Shown here: piece after piece, positions 38,273 through 50,122 of the stretch
Layout of the letters: each line of letters begins with the position of its first letter
Numbering within the stretch: the stretch's first letter is position 1
Assembly: GCA_015499995.1 (NCBI GenBank)
Contig: JADNRV010000046.1
Span: 186,001-250,000 of the forward strand
Direction: 5' to 3'
Length of the DNA: 64,000 bases
DNA from: Flammula alnicola
Lineage: Eukaryota > Basidiomycota > Agaricomycetes > Agaricales > Strophariaceae
Translations under genes and position numbers: made by a program
Notes under the pieces: model-generated
Databases searched by the model: none
Seen by the model: only the letters and a program-made list of their open reading frames with translations
What the model was told of the DNA's origin: nothing

Positions 38273-41200
38273 GTAAACTCGTCGTTTGTGAGGTAATGAT
38301 TTACAGTCTCGGATATCCAGAACGGTTTGGCGGATATGAAAATAGTAAATTGGTAGTGTAAGAAGTGGGATGTGGGTGAACAATGGATGCCGCATATGGC
38401 TTGCAAGGTAAGTGGAGTGGATATCGGGACACTGTCAACCTGGAAAGATAATAAATAAAAAAGAAAAGAGGAAGTTGCTTGCAATTGGCTGCGGTGCGCG
38501 AGAACTTATTCATTTGGAGCTTCCTTATTTGGATGCATACATACGCCACTGCGCTCGTCATGACGTCGGCATCAGTATGTTACGTATACGAGGGAGGAGG
38601 AATCCAGATATTCCTCCTCATTACTAGTGGGATCAGAAACAGTCAACAGGTCCAGTGGCCATCCAAGCACACACATGCGTCCTCGATTATTTAAACACCA
38701 CACCACTTGCCATTGGCTGTAGCATAGTGTGTATCATAGATGAGCCATCGAGGCAGATGCATCTCAAATTCGACATGGGCCTGGATTATGGATTAATATA
38801 TCTATGGCATTCCAGCATTCTGATATATGAACAAGTTACTCGATGAATGTACGGCAAAGCTTCCCATTTCTTTCTGTCGCCCGCTCAGGCCGAGTCATCG
38901 TTGAGAAAAACGTGGGTGTTCACGTACTCGAAAACCGAAACCCGAAGGCCGTGAGGATTTATTTCGGTTTTGAGAAATTCTCTGTCAAGGCCGTGTTACA
39001 CGACTGAAGCATTGGTTTCGAAAGATATCTTTAAACTCGATGCGAATCTGGTGCTTCCAACAAGATCGATGGGAGTGCTAAAAGACCGAAACAGGGACGA
39101 AGCTAAAGCTGGTCAATAATTTCCACGAACTGAGATTGGCCCCTCGAGTATGCAGTAAGTAGTACCATATCTGGTGTGGCAGAATTCACAGTAAAAATGC
39201 CATAGTTAGGCTTCTGAATATGGGTCAATCACCAGTGGGCATTTCATGCATTGCAGAGCCTCGGGATGCTGATAATGACTCGGGAGGGTCGAATACGGAA
39301 AGTCCATATGCTCCCGACTCAACTCAACGCGTAAAGAAGACGTCCCATGCGAGGAACAAAGCTCGCTCTTGAAGGGCGCCGCAATGAAATTAAATAACGG
39401 TTTGGTATCTGCAGTGAAGCAGAACGGAAAGGGAAACTGGAAATCGCGAGGATCATGGAGGATAAGTAAGATAATTATTGGGCAGAAGCTAGGCCGACAT
39501 TCCCGACGTCGACTCAGCCATCTAATGAGTGCGCTATGATTCGGTCTCATTTCAACCGAGCATGGCTCGTTGGCCTGGCTTTGGCCTGGCTTTCAACAAG
39601 TGTTCTGATTGCCATGCAGGAAAGGTTGCCGGTCTCCTCATTGGTCGTATTCCTGAAAACCGCATGTTTCGGTGGGGGCGTCATTTTGCATGCGAACGCA
39701 ACAAGAGAAGGGTGTCAGGTGAGAGGTGGCAGAGCCTCGTAATCTGGTGTCTCTTCAAGTATTTGCGTGATGTATTCGAAATTATCTTAAAGATCGACGT
39801 ACTCACGGTGAATAGTCAAGTTGCCGAAGATCGCTTTCTTGGGACGATCAGACCAATCGTTGATCAAGCTGATTGATCATTGAACCTATGGTCGATTAAT
39901 CACCGAGCCCCGAATACAAATTAAAAATAGTATTAAGATAGTTGAGTCGTCCGGGCGGTACAGTACAGAAGAAAATCAGAAGAAAAGCAAAACCTTTGCA
40001 GTCGAAAAGCTCATGCCTACGTAAATTTTGGGTCGAACTCCTGTTGGGATATGCTCACAATAACGAGGCGCGCTCAAGCTTATAAACCTTCATGCGTGGT
40101 GACTAGTTGACTCGTGATCTCTGGCTGTCAGCGACTTGAACACAACGCCTGGCAATGCCTCGCTCCCGAATATTGATTCAAGTACATGTGGAGTAGTTTC
40201 CCTGCAACAGAGAATAAAAGAGTCCATTCATTACAGAAGCAGTTTTCGTAAACATGTCATCCGGATATTGCCTCCCACACGTAAAAAGAGAAAGGCATCG
40301 TAAACTTTCTTTTAGTGGCTGAGAACCTTTTCGGTATAGGAGAACAAGTTTTGCGTGAAAGAGGGATTTTTTATTTCGATGCAAAAGGATCTTCTGGTGC
40401 CCAAAGCATTTTCATGCAGCCCCTGAGAGTTCGACTGAGTGGGATTGGCAAGGTAAACAGTGAGCTTTCAGATGGAGCAACGAGTCTCAGCCTTGGTATC
40501 CTCCGAGAAGAGTGAGCAGCCGAAAGAAGGCGAGACAAGAGCAATGGAGCAGGTTCCGGCAGAGAAGGATTATGTGCTTCGGCGGTGGTAGGTTGAGTTC
40601 AGCCTTCGCCCTTCGAAGGTATTCTCGGAGAGTACACAATGTAACACATGCGCATGTCAACTGATGGAAGCAAGGCTTGAACTCAAGGTGATTGGCCAGA
40701 ACTTGTCTATTCATTTTCCAGATTGAAGAAGGAGCTTATTTTGTAAGCACGAATATCGAAAGCATGGCTGGGAAGGGCTGAGATTAGCTGGGATTACCAA
40801 CCGCTGCTCTGGATATGTAGACGCCGTTAAATTTTCAATTGACATACCCGAGTGGACGGCACCGCGGAAGTTTTGAAGGGTGCTAACCAGACCATGAGGC
40901 GGCGTATCAAGATGGTGGCGCACTCGAGGGTAAGTAATCTTCCAAGTAGTTCCACCTTCAACCCGTGTTGAAGAATTTCGAGGCTCCCAAGCTGCACGCA
41001 TGCAGGGAAATACCTACCATATATAACTCGCAATCACCTCTGGCTGGCCAGGAGGCAGGTGAGTATAATAGCCGACAGGAGCTACGGTGGGCTCTCGCAC
41101 TTGCCAGGATATCTGGAAGAAATTTGTTGGGAATGGTGTTGCAAAGAAGAACAGAAGAAGCCGATATACCCCCCTAAGTAACAGTTAAGAAGAGATTTTT

Positions 41201-41738
41201 CGCGAATTTCTGGTCTCGCGATGGCATAACCACAGTTACCACACGCACTGGCCACAAGGCTAATGGATGCTCCCATGTTTTTACTGTCGAGAAATACGGG
41301 GATGTGACAATGAATACATGCCAACAGAATATTGACTCACCGGCGCGCTTTATCTTAGGAGGCAATCATTTGCTATTGAGCATCATGGTTTCCGAGTCAA
41401 AAGCTCGGGAGTCGGTTATGAGTGACTTATAATTATCTCCGGGTGGTGCCGTGTTCCATTGGCATTTTTCAAACACGCGTGATTGCTTGAATCTTGATTT
41501 AACACTCACTATGAAGACTCTCTCTTTCTTTGTGGATCCTTTGTAGGACCTAGGTTGCCACGTTTATGCTGCTCCGGGGGTTGTTGAATATCCGCCGACC
41601 TGCTCGCACGGCTTAAAGTGGGCTGACCAGGTTGGAACATATAAGGGCTATCAGGTTAAATGACCCCGATCTTCGTCATGGTCTGTGTGTCAGACTTGTA
41701 TAACAACACTGACCGCTCCATAGTCGCCCTATGCATCC
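38273..41738. other. 3.5-kb gene-poor region
   Basis: No ORF here has a recognisable domain, and none can be extended by convincing splicing. Candidates looked at are minus 39206-39550, plus 39529-39876, plus 40315-40515 and minus 41082-41365. The last could give a short spliced protein starting MPPKIKRA, but nothing supports it further. No transposase, reverse transcriptase or long repeat was seen. The region may be decayed sequence, or hold non-coding RNA or lineage-specific small genes. Confidence 0.5.
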
Positions 41739-43169
41739 ATGGACATAGACAGCGACACTGAGAGCGATGTCTTCTCCATGACATCCGCACCTCCACCCAG
41801 CACATCTGTAAGCATGGCTAGCTCTATGAGCTCATACGATCGTGATCCCGCCGAAATGCGTTCAACTTCTCCGGTCTCGGTGATATCGATGACATCCTCA
41901 ATGCAATCTGCTATCTACAGGCGAGAATACGGGCGAAATTTGAACAACTATTCGGACATTTATCGCCTTCCAGCAGACGATGAGGAGCTTCAACGACTTG
42001 GTCTGTTGTTCCGGCTTTCTGGTTGGAGCTGGTCTGACTCCTATGCTTCAAGATTTGCAACATACGATGTTGTCGGATATCATGGGCGGAAAATACGTCC
42101 CACCGATGGCGTCTGTCATGGCAGATGATGTTCCAGGAGAAACAAAAACGTGCTTGGACCTTGGTTGTGGAAGTGGAAGCTGGCGAGTATATCCCAATGC
42201 ATTTGAAATTTCAACATAGTTTTGACCTCCCAACATCCTTACTAGGATTCTGGATGTTGTTCGTGACTTCCCTCATTGTAGTGCCGTCGCAGTTGATTTG
42301 ATCCCTATGCAACCACCGTGAGTCGCCTGCCGATTTTTATACTTCTAAATCAGAATGCTCAACGCGGTTCCAGAACAATGCCCCTCAATCTTCGGTGAGG
42401 TTTCGTGGGTCTTTGTTATTTTATTTTATTCACCTAGTGTATGCAGGAGTGAAGTTGATGACATCAACCTCGGTCTTGAACATTTTTATGGAGATTTCAA
42501 TGTTGTTCACGCACGCCTCATTTCATCAGGTGTAAGTGTTCTCAGGTTTTGGTGCTTCCTCATTTCTGACTACTATGATATTCCTTAGATCAGGGACTAC
42601 CACCTTCTCATTGAACAGATCAGTCACGTTCTTCGACCCGGTGGCCTCATCGACGTCTCAGAGTTCGATTTCCACATATATGATAAAAATCACCGTCGCA
42701 TTGAACTGGGTACCGAGGAATTAGGGCCGCCATGGTGGGCTCGCTGGATGAGATGCATGTCTGTTGCAATAAGAAATAGTGGCGGGGATACAGATGCCGC
42801 AACTCATCTTTATGAGTGGATATCCAACAATTCGCTTTTCGAAGATGTGGTTTACAGAGAATTCTGGTTACCTGTCGTTCCTCCTCCGCGCGACATGACC
42901 AACGCTACTGATGTTTTGGCCCGATTCGAACAGAAGATGAAGGAAGATGTTACGGTAGGAGCTACCCTCGTTCTTCGATTTAACAGCCTCATCCTGTTTA
43001 TTCTTTTTAGTCCTTTCTCGGTTCTGGTCGTCCTCTCTTACTTGGCAGTGGTCTTCCGATGGAACTTGTGGATGAATTAGAACGCAATGCTTTAAAGGAG
43101 GTTGATGAGAGGCGAATACCCCAGTTTACTCGGCTGCAGTGCGTCTACGCCCGGAAAAGGAGCCGGTAA
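41739..43169 (+). CDS. SAM-dependent methyltransferase (LaeA-like/UMTA class)
   Basis: A class I Rossmann methyltransferase of the large fungal family related to LaeA; the substrate is unknown. Seven exons (41739..42000, 42053..42182, 42246..42317, 42374..42394, 42447..42531, 42589..42954, 43011..43169) sum to 1095 nt, 364 aa, exactly in frame. The N-terminal 70 residues are Ser/Thr-rich and disordered (SMTSAPPPSTSVSMASSMSS). Then come YRLPADDEELQRL, MGGKYVPPMASVMADD, motif I CLDLGCGSGSWILDVVRDFP, motif II AVAVDLIPM, RSEVDDINLGLEHFYGDFNV, VVHARLISSG and the post-motif HVLRPGGLIDVSEFDF. The intron after GSGSW begins GCGAGT, a GC-AG intron, because only that split gives W-I-L-D. The fourth exon is just 21 nt. 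The C-terminal end is CVYARKRSR. Confidence 0.87.
42183..42245 (+). other. GC-AG intron in the methyltransferase gene
   Basis: A 63-nt intron with donor GCGAGT and acceptor TAG. Using the nearby GT (42187) instead shifts the frame into a stop. The GC donor joins TG to GATT and gives the conserved GSGSWILDV. Confidence 0.75.
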
Positions 43170-44062
43170 AGGCAGATACGATTGTCCGCCTTTCAGCACT
43201 ATGATTTAGGCATTTCTTATGAGACCTCTGTATCTTTTCCGACCTAAGGGACTCTTGTCGTTTTTTCATAGTTAGTGTGCATCATGATTTTGTGGATAAT
43301 CCGAAAGACCTTTATTTAAGTAACAAGTTTGCATTTCTAAACGCCTTGTCCGATTCATGGTAAGAACTTCTTGACTGAATATTCAAATTTCCCATAATTC
43401 ACTTCCCATAATACACTTTCCCTGCGAGCAGGAGATATGAGACGGCCGAGCGGGACTCTACCACTGTGGGGCTCACTCAGGATGATATTCAACCTGAGGT
43501 TCAACCTACCGACATATTACATTCAACTGTACTTAGGATGATATTCAACGATATTAGGATTAATGTTATGATCTCATTGGTTGAATCCCTTAGATTGACT
43601 TTCATCCTAAAATGGCCGAAATCAACCAAACCGAGAAATCTGCTTCCGTGGATGAATATCAACCGGAGATAGGTTAGGATAGGTTTGCGCCAACCAACTT
43701 GTTGTTGGTTGATAAACACTCGGTCATTGGTTTGATTTCAAGCATATAAAGAGTGAATTTTATTCTATAACAATGCTACTGTGTGCGTATGGTGCCAGCG
43801 CGTTCAGTCATCAGAAGGAACAAATCTGCACCGGCTGTCAGCTGTGTGACTCGAGAGTCGAGAAACACAATTGGGAAAAACGTGAGGGACACGTGAAGTC
43901 TGCACAGTGCCAACATATTTTTGGAACATGGAGTCAATGTGAACAGATGCTGGCAGCCAGTCGACGCCCGGAATTTGGACACCGTGGTGCCAGTTCGATG
44001 TGGGTCGAACGTTTAGAGCCATGGATTGTCCACGCATAATAATTCCTCACTTTTCGCCGTAT
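43170..44062. other. Intergenic, degenerate repeats
   Basis: The motif aggatgatattcaac occurs twice (about 43479 and 43536), and an approximate inverse of it lies near 43580-43615. There is also a local hairpin near 43690-43710. This may be an old, decayed small element. No coding capacity is supported. Confidence 0.4.
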
Positions 44063-44806
44063 GGTTAGATCCTGAGCGCATGTAATTCTTTGGGTTGTCT
44101 ATGTATTCCGACACCTCATCCAGACCCAAAAAATGATGTGCTGTCTGTCTTAGTTGACCCGTGATTGTAGGCTGTTGAGGCAGGTACCCCCTCTGTGTCT
44201 GGTCAGATCCTGAACGCGTGTAATTCTTTGGGTTGTCCACGAATTCCTACACCTTGTCTAGGGCTGAGTGCGGGTGCACCCGCAGGTATTTCGCGGGTAG
44301 TGGTATTTACCTTGTAGCCCCGAATTTTCTGAAAATTTTGCAATTTCTTTGGTGCAAATCCGTTGAGAACTGACTGAGTTATGCTTTTACCAAGTTTGAA
44401 GTCCTTGTGCTCAAAGGTGATCTCACAGCATACCAAATATGTCAAAATTGACCCACGGATCTCAAAAAGGGAAGTTTGGCGCAGCACAGCCGCATTTTCC
44501 AAGAGTTTTGGCTCAAACTTGGTGAAAGCATAACTCAGTCAGTTCTCAACGGATTTGCACCAAAGAAATTGCAAAATTTTCAGAAAATTCAGGGCTACAA
44601 GGTAAATACCACTACCCGCAAAATACCTGCGGGTGCACCCGCACTCAGCCCTAACCTTGTCCAGACCCAAATAAAAAGGTGCCGTCTCTCTTGGCTGACC
44701 CGTGATTGTGTGCTTTGGAGCCAGGTACCCCCTCTGTGTCTGGTCAGATCCTGAACGCGTGTAACCCCTTACGATGGTCATAAATTCCGACACCTTATCC
44801 AGATGT
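44063..44806. repeat. Tandem repeat of a 138-bp unit (2 full copies plus a partial third)
   Basis: Copy 1 is 44063..44200 (138 bp), starting ggttagatcctgagcgcatg. Copy 2 starts at 44201 with ggtcagatcctgaacgcgtg and ends at 44741. It is 541 bp because a 395-bp element plus an 8-bp duplication interrupts it; 541 - 395 - 8 = 138, exactly the unit length. Copy 3 starts at 44742 and is truncated after about 63 bp, where the palindrome at 44803 begins. Shared landmarks include gacccgtgattg and caggtaccccctctgtgtct. Confidence 0.85.
44259..44653. mobile_element. hAT-like MITE with 141-bp terminal inverted repeats
   Basis: A 395-bp non-coding element. The left arm 44259..44399 and right arm 44513..44653 are inverted copies of 141 bp with three mismatches that I can see; the spacer is 113 bp. 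The ends are TAGGGCTGAG...CTCAGCCCTA, and just inside lies the internal palindrome gcgggtgcacccgc. The direct repeat ACCTTGTC flanks both sides (44251..44258 and 44654..44661), an 8-bp target-site duplication. 8-bp duplications and TAGGG/CAGGG-type ends are typical of hAT transposons. No transposase is encoded, so it is a non-autonomous copy. The high identity of the arms suggests recent insertion or a gene-conversion-prone foldback structure. Confidence 0.88.
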
Positions 44807-44852
44807 AAGTACTCTAGAGACTAAGTATACTTAGTCTCTAGAGTACTTACAT
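44803..44852. repeat. Perfect 50-bp palindrome
   Basis: Two 25-nt arms meet with no spacer between 44827 and 44828 (ends atgtaagtactctagag and ctctagagtacttacat). It starts exactly where homology of the third 138-bp repeat copy stops. It could extrude as a cruciform. It codes for nothing. Confidence 0.9.
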
Positions 44853-45140
44853 TCAATTGCTTTACATAATTTTTTTCCCATATGTTGTTTCTATATCGGC
44901 TGGCTGAATGTGTACTACGTGTGCATGAATTGCATGGGTCAAGTGCAGAGGTTAGAATTTATGTAGAAATGTTAGAAGAGAACTGAGCAAACGAACGGAA
45001 GGGCCAACGGTGAAGAAATAGGTGGCTGTGCTAAGAGATTTTGGCCCTGACTTCAATAACAACGCTGATCAGACCTGAACGTTAACGAACCTCCTCTATT
45101 GCAGCACTTTCTGAAGAACAATAATTCATACTGGCGCTCG

Positions 45141-48100
45141 ATGGACTTTCATTCGCGCACCGAGGTCCTTGATCAAATAGTGCATCCGAAGGCAGAAGGT
45201 GCCACTGACATTCTACGACAACTGCATCTGGCTTCCGCTCCTTCCACTTCGGAAATCCATGAAGATATAGAACAACTTCTTCTATTACCACCTCGGACTC
45301 TTCCAAGCCATTGGCTACCGTCATACCAAGTGTTCGATGGGTTCACTCCCAGTTCCCGTTACAGCTAACCTATTTATTCACCAGACATTGGAATCAAAAC
45401 ATATCTATTCCAGACCTCCTGAAGTCAGAACCTGCGCCACCTCCGACAACTTTGGCTTTTATTCGCTCTGGTCTTGATGGACGAGTGACGGGATACTCAG
45501 AGGTCAGGGTTGTTTTTTTGACCATCGATCTTCCAAAATTTGATTCGTTCGTGTTTATTAGACCGCGTCCTTGCCCGTATCAAACGGCTTGACCTCGACG
45601 TCGCTCAATCGTGCTCCTGGGCCCAACAAGAACTTTGTAAGGGGAAAATCAGGTTATGTTCCATTCTGGCCTGGAGGTTTTGATGACACAGTTCTTGATC
45701 CGCTGGATACCAAAGCATCTGGTAAAGACGTGAAAGGTTTCAGGTCAGTAGCGCCTGGACTTGCGCGAGGTTTGCGTCTTCCCGGAGACCCTGTTGAAGA
45801 TGAAGAACTGGTAGCTATCGACATAGACACGTCGGCTGCAATTGAGACTACGGTATGTTTAATTCTCTCCGCTTGTGACTGACTCCTGATCTTTTGTAGG
45901 ACGCGCAAGTTGGAAGTTCGCTAGATGAAGATTATGAAACACCGTTGGACCAAAGTAAAGAAGTCGACGATTTGTTGCCTACCTCGGTAAATGGATACTA
46001 TTTTATGACCTTCTTTACTCAAACACTTTCTTTCTATCAGCGCTCTAATCTCAAGCCTGTTGGACTTCCGAAACGACGGTTGAAACGCCCTGCTATTCAG
46101 AAAAAAGACTGGGCTCATGTCATTGATGTGAACACTCCATTAAGCAACTTCCACGAACTTGTACCTGAGATGGCTCACAAAGTCAATCAATTTTCTCTCT
46201 CTCTTACTTCTTTTTCTGAAGTAGACCTTTTTAGTATCCTTTTGAACTCGATACCTTCCAGAAACAAGCGGTCTATCATCTGGAAATGGGCGATTCCGTC
46301 TTTGTTGCAGCGCACACCTCAGCCGGAAAAACTGTGGTCGCAGAGTACGCAATAGCTTTGGCTGAAAAACATATGACAAGGTAGGGTCGAGTCATTTCCG
46401 CATTACGTCTCATAATCATTTTCTCTCTAAAGAGCCATATACACTTCTCCGATCAAAGCACTTTCAAACCAGAAGTTCCGCGATTTCAAGCAGACCTTTT
46501 CCTCCTCGTCAGTCGGAATTCTGACAGGAGACGTCCAGATTAATCCTGAAGCAAGCTGTCTGATCATGACGACCGAAATTCTGCGAAGCATGCTTTACAA
46601 AGGAGCTGATCTCATACGAGACGTAGAGTTTGTTATCTTCGATGAAGTTCACTATGTGAATGACGCAGAGGTAAGTCTAATTGCAGAGAAAATGCACCCA
46701 GAGAGCTTACCTTTATTTCAGAGAGGTGTTGTTTGGGAGGAAGTGATTATCATGCTGCCAGATCATGTCAATATCATTCTACTATCAGCAACTGTGCCTA
46801 ATACGAAGGAATTCGCTGACTGGGTCGGGTAGGCTTTAGCACCACAACAACAGAATCACACTGACCATCGAAATAGCCGGACTAAGAAAAAAGATATCTA
46901 CGTAATATCCACTCCTCAGCGGCCTGTTCCCCTGGAACATTACTTATATGCGGGACGTGAACTGTACAAGATTGTGGATGCGCAGAGAAATTTCCTTGCG
47001 CTGGGGTGAGTAATATAACCAGCCGGTCTCTGGTCTTGCGCAGTGGGCTAACATCCCACAACTCATTAGCTACAAAGAAGCAGGTGAAGCTCTGAGGCGC
47101 AAACAGGACAAAGAACGAGAAGCGGCAGGATTGCCTCCAGTCCAGCGTGTCGGTGCTCGGGGTGCTGCTCCTGCTCAACGAGGGCAGCAGCGAGGAGGTC
47201 CTCCTGCAAGGGGCGGCCGAGGGGCACCACCTTCACAAAGGGGTGCACGAGGAGGAGGTGCACCGCCGCGAACCATGCATACCGCTGCCGACAAAAATCT
47301 TTACGTCCATCTGCTAGGGCACTTGCGCAAAAAAGCATTGCTACCTGTCGTGGTGTTCACCTTTTCCAAGAAACGCTGTGAAGAGAATGCCGCGACCTTG
47401 ACCAATGCGGACCTATGTACGTCCGTGGAGAAGAGCGAGGTCCATGTTGCGATAGAGAAGGCACTGTCACGATTGAAAGGTATTCTTTGTTCGATTTAAC
47501 AGCTGGCGTTACTCAGTTACTCACATTTCCAACAAGGTTCGGATAAGAAACTTCCTCAAATAGTGCGAACACGCGATTTACTTTCTCGTGGCATCGGCAT
47601 ACATCATGGCGGACTGCTGCCTCTCGTCAAGGAGGTGCGCAGGCACAACAATTAAGATGCGCTGCATGCATTGACTGTGAACACAGCTTGTGGAGATTCT
47701 ATTTGCTCGCGGACTAGTAAAGATTCTTTTCGCCACAGAAACATTTGCTATGGGGAGTCGAGATCCAGCTCTGTTTACCAATTAGCTAACTTGTCTATTC
47801 TAGGGTGTCAATATGCCGGCCAAATGTGTCGTCTTCTCCAATATAAGGAAGCACGATGGGCGCAACTTCCGCGAAATCTTACCCGGAGAGTACACGCAGA
47901 TGGCTGGACGTGCTGGCAGACGTGGCCTTGACCCAACTGGGACAGTCATCATTGTTGCCAACGATTCCCTTCCTGAGGTATTTTTCAATTGAAGACTTCG
48001 TTGATAACCCATCCAACTCACCCTTAGCAAACCACTCTGCATACCATGATGCTTGGAACGCCTGGGAAACTGTCTTCTCAATTCAGGTTGACCTATAACA

Positions 48101-49979
48101 TGATACTGAACCTCCTCCGCGTGGAAGCTCTGCGAGTAGAAGAGATGATCAAACGAAGTTTCTCTGAAAATTCGTCTCAGCGTCTCTTGCCTGAACAACA
48201 GAAGAAAGTGACAGAGGTAAGTTGCTACCTTGCTTTGCTATGTATCTAATTGCTTGTCCAGAGTGAAAAGTTGTTATCCTCGTTGCCAAAATTTGAATGC
48301 CCGTCATGTCTACCCGACATTGAGCGCCTCTATGACCAGTCATTGAGCATCGCGGAGAAAAACCAGAAATTGCTAGAAATTGCTCTAGGAAACCCTCAAG
48401 GTTCAAAAATACTGACTGCTGGACGCATTGTTATACTTCGAGATGGAGTATTGTCATATTTTTCTCGCAGTTTTATCAACCGCCTAAAACAAATTTCTAG
48501 CATTTCGGCAGTAATAACATCGGGATAGTGTTGAAGCAGGCTCCTGGTCAAGCGTTGGATACAGGGGTCTTGACGAAGGTCAAGACTTACTTCATTCTGG
48601 CGTTGGTACACCCCAACACGAAGAGCGGGAAACGAGGTGGGATACTTGACAACTACGACTCGATTTTGACACCAATGAATGCTCGTCCTAGATATCGATT
48701 CCGAGGCAGTGCCTCCCATGTGGCCGCTTACTCCAAGCTCTTTGACAGTCGAATCTGGTGTTTATGAACTGAGAGCAGTACCGCAGACGAGCATTGTTAT
48801 GGTGACGAATCGATCGCTAAAGGTTCGTCTGGACAAAGACAACGACTGGATTGTTGCTGACCCCATATAGGTCAATGTCAACGACATCGTGGATCGTCAT
48901 CTTATTTCTCGGATGAGGGAAGGTATTGCTGCCCTTCAATCCATTGTGCAAGAATGGATGGCGACCGGAACTGTACCTGAGGTCGACTGGAGTCGTATGC
49001 GTGCTCTGGAGTTTCAAGAAATCCTCCGATCACGAGATTTATTGGTAAAAGGATTGAAAGATAAGAAATGTCTATTATGCCCTGATTTTTCCGACCACGT
49101 ATGTAGTTTCTCCCCTTTCCCCTTCCTCTTTGCATTCCGGTTAATTATTTCACAGTATGCGGTTGTACACGGGCAAAAAGTCTTGCAAGCAAACATTGCT
49201 CACCTGAAGCTTGCCTTATCTGATCAAAACCTGGAGCTCATTCCCGACTATGAACAACGTGTTAGCGTTCTGAAGGATCTCAACTTTATAGACGAAAATT
49301 CGACAATCCAACTGAAAGGCCGAGTGGCTTGCGAGGTACATGACTCGATCCTCTCTTTTACTCTGTCGCTGAGCGAAAATGATAGATCAATTCTGCAAAC
49401 GAGCTGATCCTTACAGAGCTAATCTTGGAAAACACTCTAGCAGGTTACGAACCTGAAGAAGTCGTTGCTTTGCTCTCGTGTTTCGTTTTCCAAGAAAAGA
49501 CAGACATTGAGCCTCTGCTGTCACCTAAGCTCGAAGAAGGACGCGATGCTATTCTGGCCATTAGTGACAGAGTAGGCCGTGTTCAGGACTTCCACAAAGT
49601 GGTGGCGGAGGAATTCCGCTCCGATCTCAAATTCGGCCTCGTGGAGGTGGTGTATGAATGGGCAAAAGGCATGGTAAGTTGAATCCCCACTCGGATATAA
49701 AGCTGCCTCTTTGAAACCACTACAGCCGTTCGAACAAATCACGGCTTTGACAGATGTTGCAGAGGGGACTATCGTTCGAGTTATCACTCGACTGGATGAG
49801 ACCTGTCGAGAGGTCCGAGATGCAGCTCGCGTGATAGGTGACGCTGAGCTTTTCAAGAAGATGGAGGAATCACAAATCAAAATCAAAAGAGACAGTACGT
49901 GTACACACGATTTCCCACCTTGAACCCAGATATCTGAGGCTCTCCCCCAGTTGTATTTGCTGCAAGTCTGTATTTCTAG
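45141..49979 (+). CDS. SKI2: SKI2-type DExH RNA helicase (Ski complex, exosome cofactor)
   Basis: The cytoplasmic Ski complex helicase, which feeds RNA to the exosome for 3'-5' decay. A many-exon gene of about 1,250 residues; the first exon is 45141..45340, starting [16 protein letters not shown]. The N-terminal part has [19 protein letters not shown] and [20 protein letters not shown]. Helicase motifs are [14 protein letters not shown] (I), [15 protein letters not shown] (Ia), FDEVHYVND (II), LLSATVPN (III), [11 protein letters not shown] (IV), [15 protein letters not shown] (V) and [15 protein letters not shown] (VI). An insertion rich in RGG/Pro lies at 47150-47280. The arch and C-terminal helical region ends in [11 protein letters not shown], then IVFAASLYF after a last intron, stop at 49979. 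The conserved IVFAASLYF end supports that splice. Confidence 0.93.
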
Positions 49980-50122
49980 TCGAAGGTTCAGAAAATAGAT
50001 ATTATCCTACAGTAGTACTCAGACTGTGCACCCTTTTTACATCACGTGACTTTATTTTCGAGACGCGTCGTTTGGGTGTGTATTTACATGTGTTGTCATC
50101 ATTGCTTCTCTACCACCAAACT

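Noticed and set aside
39529..39876. 115-aa plus-strand ORF in the gene-poor region
   Set aside because: Overlaps an equally long minus-strand ORF; neither shows a domain or consistent splicing.
44476..44754. 92-aa ORF across the MITE
   Set aside because: It reads through the inverted-repeat arm and flanking repeat; the same peptide appears in the opposite arm as an antisense frame, as expected from an inverted repeat.
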